From: Anaeromyces robustus
Lineage: Eukaryota > Neocallimastigomycota > Neocallimastigomycetes > Neocallimastigales > Neocallimastigaceae
Length of the DNA: 25,000 nucleotides
Assembly (NCBI GenBank): GCA_002104895.1
Contig: MCFG01000154.1
Span: forward strand, 1-25,000
Direction of reading: 5' to 3'
In this document: piece by piece, positions 21,749 through 25,000 of the stretch
How the letters are laid out: every line of letters begins with the position of its first letter
Position numbering within the stretch: the first letter of the stretch is position 1
Notes under the pieces: model-generated
What the model saw: the letters and a program-made list of their open reading frames with translations, nothing else
The model's database searches: none
Told to the model about the DNA's origin: nothing
Made by a program: the position numbers and the translations under genes

Positions 21749-23308
21749 TTAATTTTTGTTTTGCTTAATATTATCTAAAACATTATATATTCTATTTAAT
21801 GATTTATCAAGTTCATCTTGTTCAACGGCATAACAGATTCTAAACCAATTTCTTTCTTCTTTAGTATCTTTACTAAAGAATGCTTGACTTGGTGAAATGT
21901 ATATACCTCCTTCTAAAAGTTTCATCCATAATTCATATTCATCCATTTCTGCTTGATGAAGATCAATGTAAATAAAGAATCCTGAACTTCCTTCAACATA
22001 TGGAATATTATGAGCATTTAATGAATTTGTTAAATGAATATAACTTTTATATAATTTACGATTATTATTTAAAATGAAATTATCAGTCCATTCTTGGTTA
22101 GATAAAATGTTTACAAGAATGTTATCAATATTAGTTGGAATACATGTTAAGAAACATATTTTTTGCATAGCTGCCATAACTGTTTTAGAATAAGAAATAG
22201 TGACACCAATTCTTAAACCATTTAAACAAAAATCTTTTGAAAATCCCCATAATCCATGAGTATTTTCTGGATCTGGAAGATCTAATGAAAATATTGATGT
22301 GAAATGATCATTTTTACCATCAATTTTAGTTTCAATTCTTGAAATATTGTTATTTTTAATAGATTGACATTGTGAACAATGACATTGATAATCTTCAATG
22401 GTTTTACCTTCTTCTATATTTTTGGTAACAATATCTCTCCATGTTGAAAGTCCGTAAATTTCATCACAAATAACTGCAAGTCCGTGTGATTTTGCGAAAT
22501 TACAGAAACGGAGAAGTTGTTCAGCACTGTAACATCGACCAAATGGATTGTTTGGATTAGCAATGATAATAGCTCTAACTTTTCTTGTAGCGTTATTTAA
22601 AGCATTTTCTAAAGCTTCTTCACTAACTTCTAAACAATCATTTTCTTCATGTTGAACTGGAATACAATAAACTCTAGCACCATATTTTAAATCTGCTTCA
22701 AAACCACCATAGAATGGACCTGGAACTAAAGCAGCATCACCTTGATCAAATAAAACTTCACCACATAAATTAAGAAGTGGACCACATCCATTACCAACAC
22801 ATATATTTTCTTTTCCTAATAAAACTTTTGGATGTAAATAACGATTTAATAATTTAGCAACTTCTTCACGTAATCTATCAGAACCAGGATTTGGACCATA
22901 AAGTAATTGTTCTGGAGTTACAGTAGAAACTTTTGGATCATTAATTTTACTTAATAATTCACGATTATTTAATTTATTTTCGGCAGTACCGAGATTAATA
23001 ATACCATTTGGATTATTTTGTGGATGATATTTATTATTACGAACAATAATAATACCTTTACTTAAAAGAAATTCTTCATTTTGGATTTCTAAAGCTCTCT
23101 TTGATAATTTTGGTGGATTTACTTTTTTTGAAATATTAGATTTAACTAATAATTTTTTACTGTTTTCTTGTACATTTTCGATTTTTCCATTAATCTTTTC
23201 TTCTTTACATTTACGAGCAATTTCTTCGGCTATAATCTTATCTTTAATAGATAAGTATTTTCTTTTTCTTGAAATTATATTAACAGGTTCTAAAGTAGCA
23301 ATAGTCAT
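21749..23308 (-). CDS. PLP-dependent class I/II aminotransferase, ACC-synthase-like (copy B, 519 aa)
   Basis: Same length and architecture as the gene at 16301-17860, with every catalytic residue kept (Asp282, Tyr285, Lys358, Arg366, Arg490) and the same CHCSQC insert. My base-by-base reading finds about 20 differences in 1560 bases. Only two change the protein: Asp28 to Glu and Tyr34 to Cys, both in the N-terminal extension. The rest are silent, so both copies appear to be under purifying selection or to be kept alike by gene conversion. Five silent changes fall in the last eight codons. No intron or frameshift is seen. The ATG at 23308 lies in the same AAAAATG context. The catalytic class is firm; the substrate is unknown. 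Confidence 0.93.
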   Translation of the reverse strand: MTIATLEPVNIISRKRKYLSIKDKIIAEEIARKCKEEKINGKIENVQENSKKLLVKSNISKKVNPPKLSKRALEIQNEEFLLSKGIIIVRNNKYHPQNNPNGIINLGTAENKLNNRELLSKINDPKVSTVTPEQLLYGPNPGSDRLREEVAKLLNRYLHPKVLLGKENICVGNGCGPLLNLCGEVLFDQGDAALVPGPFYGGFEADLKYGARVYCIPVQHEENDCLEVSEEALENALNNATRKVRAIIIANPNNPFGRCYSAEQLLRFCNFAKSHGLAVICDEIYGLSTWRDIVTKNIEEGKTIEDYQCHCSQCQSIKNNNISRIETKIDGKNDHFTSIFSLDLPDPENTHGLWGFSKDFCLNGLRIGVTISYSKTVMAAMQKICFLTCIPTNIDNILVNILSNQEWTDNFILNNNRKLYKSYIHLTNSLNAHNIPYVEGSSGFFIYIDLHQAEMDEYELWMKLLEGGIYISPSQAFFSKDTKEERNWFRICYAVEQDELDKSLNRIYNVLDNIKQNKN

Positions 23309-23433
23309 TTTTATATTTATTATATATAAAGTTTATTTAAATATTGAAATGTTATTATGATAAAAAAATTTTTTTATTATTAATAAATAATTATATAAGA
23401 ATTAATTTATTTTATTAAAAAGTGTATAAGTTT

Positions 23434-23454
23434 ATAAGAATTTAAAATTCTTAT
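23434..23454. promoter_or_regulatory. Conserved palindrome upstream of aminotransferase copy B
   Basis: AAGAATTTAAAATTCTT with flanking AT is the counterpart of 17999-18020, one base shorter, 126-146 bases upstream of the start codon. It is a regulatory candidate by conservation only. Confidence 0.4.
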
Positions 23455-23770
23455 TATAATCTCTTTTAATTTGTAAAAAAATTTAAATTAAATATTTGAT
23501 ACTGATTAAAAAAAAAAATAAAATTTTTTTTCTTCTTTTTATATAAATTTTTTTTTTTTTTTTTTTTTAAACATTTTATAAATACTTATTAATTACATAT
23601 AATTATATGTAAATATATATCAATATAATAAGTTTATATTATTATTTGTATGATCCATTTAATTATTTTATAATGTAATATATTATAAATATTATAATAA
23701 TTAATAATTATGTTTTAAATTGAAAATATTAGTTAACAAATTGTTGATTATTATTTGTTAATGTTTATCC

Positions 23771-25000
23771 AATAATATATGTCTATTTTTTATTTGCTAA
23801 GTATTACAAATTAAAATTATTGATATTAAATTTTCATAATTAATAAAAAATGAATATTATAAATAAAAAGTATTTATAAAAATCTAATATTTAGCATTTA
23901 GCAATTCCAGTATAAATAATAATAATAAAAGTAATTCATTTATTATAATATTCTTATTTCAAATAATATATAAATTGATTATAAAATATGAAAAAATCAA
24001 AAAAAATCAAAAAAAAAAAAAAAAAAAGAATTCTTTAATTATTAAAATAATGTGGACTTTAAAATGACACATTTTTATTTATATTGTTTATAATTAAAAA
24101 AAAAAAAAATTAAATATACGTTATGAATCATAAAAAATATATTATATTGTATATTTATAGTTTTCTTAAAAATTACCAATTTATCATTTTAAAGAATTCT
24201 TTTTTAGTTTATTTTTTATTTTTTTTGCTTTTTTGCTTTTGTTATTGTGTTGTGTTTTTGAAAATAATTACATTATTTATAATATTTATTTTTTTTATTA
24301 ATTATCTAAGCATACATTGCTACATATAACTTTTATATTGTACAGTTAACTAATTGTCATATATATAAATATATTATAATTACAATTGTAAGACATTAGA
24401 TAATAAAATACACTTTTTTATTGAAAAATTTCTAAATATGACATAATAATAATAATAATAATAATTTATATTTATTAAAGAAAGATAAATGAAATTAAAT
24501 AAGATAGAAAAAAAAAAAAAAAACGAAAAATGAAAAATGAAAGTTAATTTATTTAATATAATACTATTTTATGATAAAATACAAGTTTTAATTTTAATAT
24601 ATGATATATTTTATATTAAAAACAACAAAATAATACATTTAAAAATGATCTTAAAGAATTCTCTTTTCTCCTTAATTATTATTATTATTATTATTATATA
24701 TCTGTTTATTTAAATTAACTTTAATACATATGCTTCATTATATATTATCATAATAACTATATACTCTATGAATTGAATTAATTTTATAATGCATTATGTT
24801 ATTTAATTTATTTGAATATTTTATTATCTTTTGATGTAAAATTAATCGAAATTCTAATTATTTTGTTTCCATTTCAAAAATTATTTATTATTTTTATTTG
24901 CTTTTTTAAAATTTGATTTAATTTTTATAACTTCTTTAAGAAAAGTTAATATAAAATATCTCATTTGTAATGATAACATCTTTCCATTTTAAAAATAATA
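23771..25000. other. Intergenic AT-rich region upstream of aminotransferase copy B
   Basis: No gene seen. The plus-strand frame at 24123-24329 is a Phe/Ile-rich translation of T-rich DNA without any recognisable domain. Short A runs occur at about 24008-24026 and 24507-24523, an ATA/TAA trinucleotide stretch at about 24445-24465 and a TTA stretch at 24677-24697. Confidence 0.65.

Larger units (their letters stand above)
21477..23770 (-). repeat. Segmental duplication, unit B (pairs with 16049-18362)
   Basis: Second unit, in direct orientation, offset by 5448 bp at the gene's stop codon. The contrast between a nearly unchanged gene and much-changed flanks is the main sign that selection or conversion acts on the coding part. 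Confidence 0.7.

Noticed and set aside
24123-24329. 68-codon plus-strand hydrophobic frame
   Set aside because: AT-driven composition, no domain, no conservation visible within the window.

Overview
The window looks like nuclear DNA from an early-diverging fungus, most probably an anaerobic gut fungus (Neocallimastigomycota). Sequence evidence: extreme A+T richness, long homopolymers and tetranucleotide runs between genes, a hevein-type chitin-binding (CBM18) module on a Thr-rich linker, a fungal ALR/MNR2-type CorA magnesium transporter interrupted by five small introns, and a secreted low-complexity protein. The lineage is an inference from composition and families. No rRNA, tRNA or CRISPR was recognised.

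Layout: all recognisable genes lie on the minus strand. (1) About 1-1650: a secreted protein with a signal peptide, an eight-cysteine module and a very long acidic repeat tail. It runs off the window start, where two single-base deletions break its frame. (2) About 1.7-9.9 kb: roughly 8 kb of AT-rich DNA with no gene seen, but with a 44-bp perfect palindrome, a 19-bp-arm hairpin, a 46-base poly-A run and a tetranucleotide tract. (3) 9965-12779: a CorA-like Mg2+ transporter. I rebuilt it as six exons encoding 561 aa, and the GMN motif appears only after the last splice. (4) 16301-17860 and 21749-23308: two almost identical intronless genes for a PLP-dependent, ACC-synthase-like aminotransferase (519 aa each; two amino-acid differences). 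The duplication includes about 0.25 kb of 3' flank and 0.45 kb of 5' flank. (5) 20626-20838: an orphan CBM18 exon or fragment with no visible start codon, lying between the two aminotransferase copies. Upstream of it is a diverged repeat shared with 14164-14332.

No operon-like relation between the genes is implied. The main biological signal is a recent tandem duplication (or duplication kept alike by gene conversion) of an unusual aminotransferase. It carries a basic N-terminal extension and an insertion containing a CxCxxC motif, and sits in a landscape of expanding simple repeats. I found no convincing novel multi-gene system. The most unusual items are the aminotransferase pair with its conserved upstream palindrome, the palindromes in the gene-free region, and the paired relic segments beside the CBM18 fragment.
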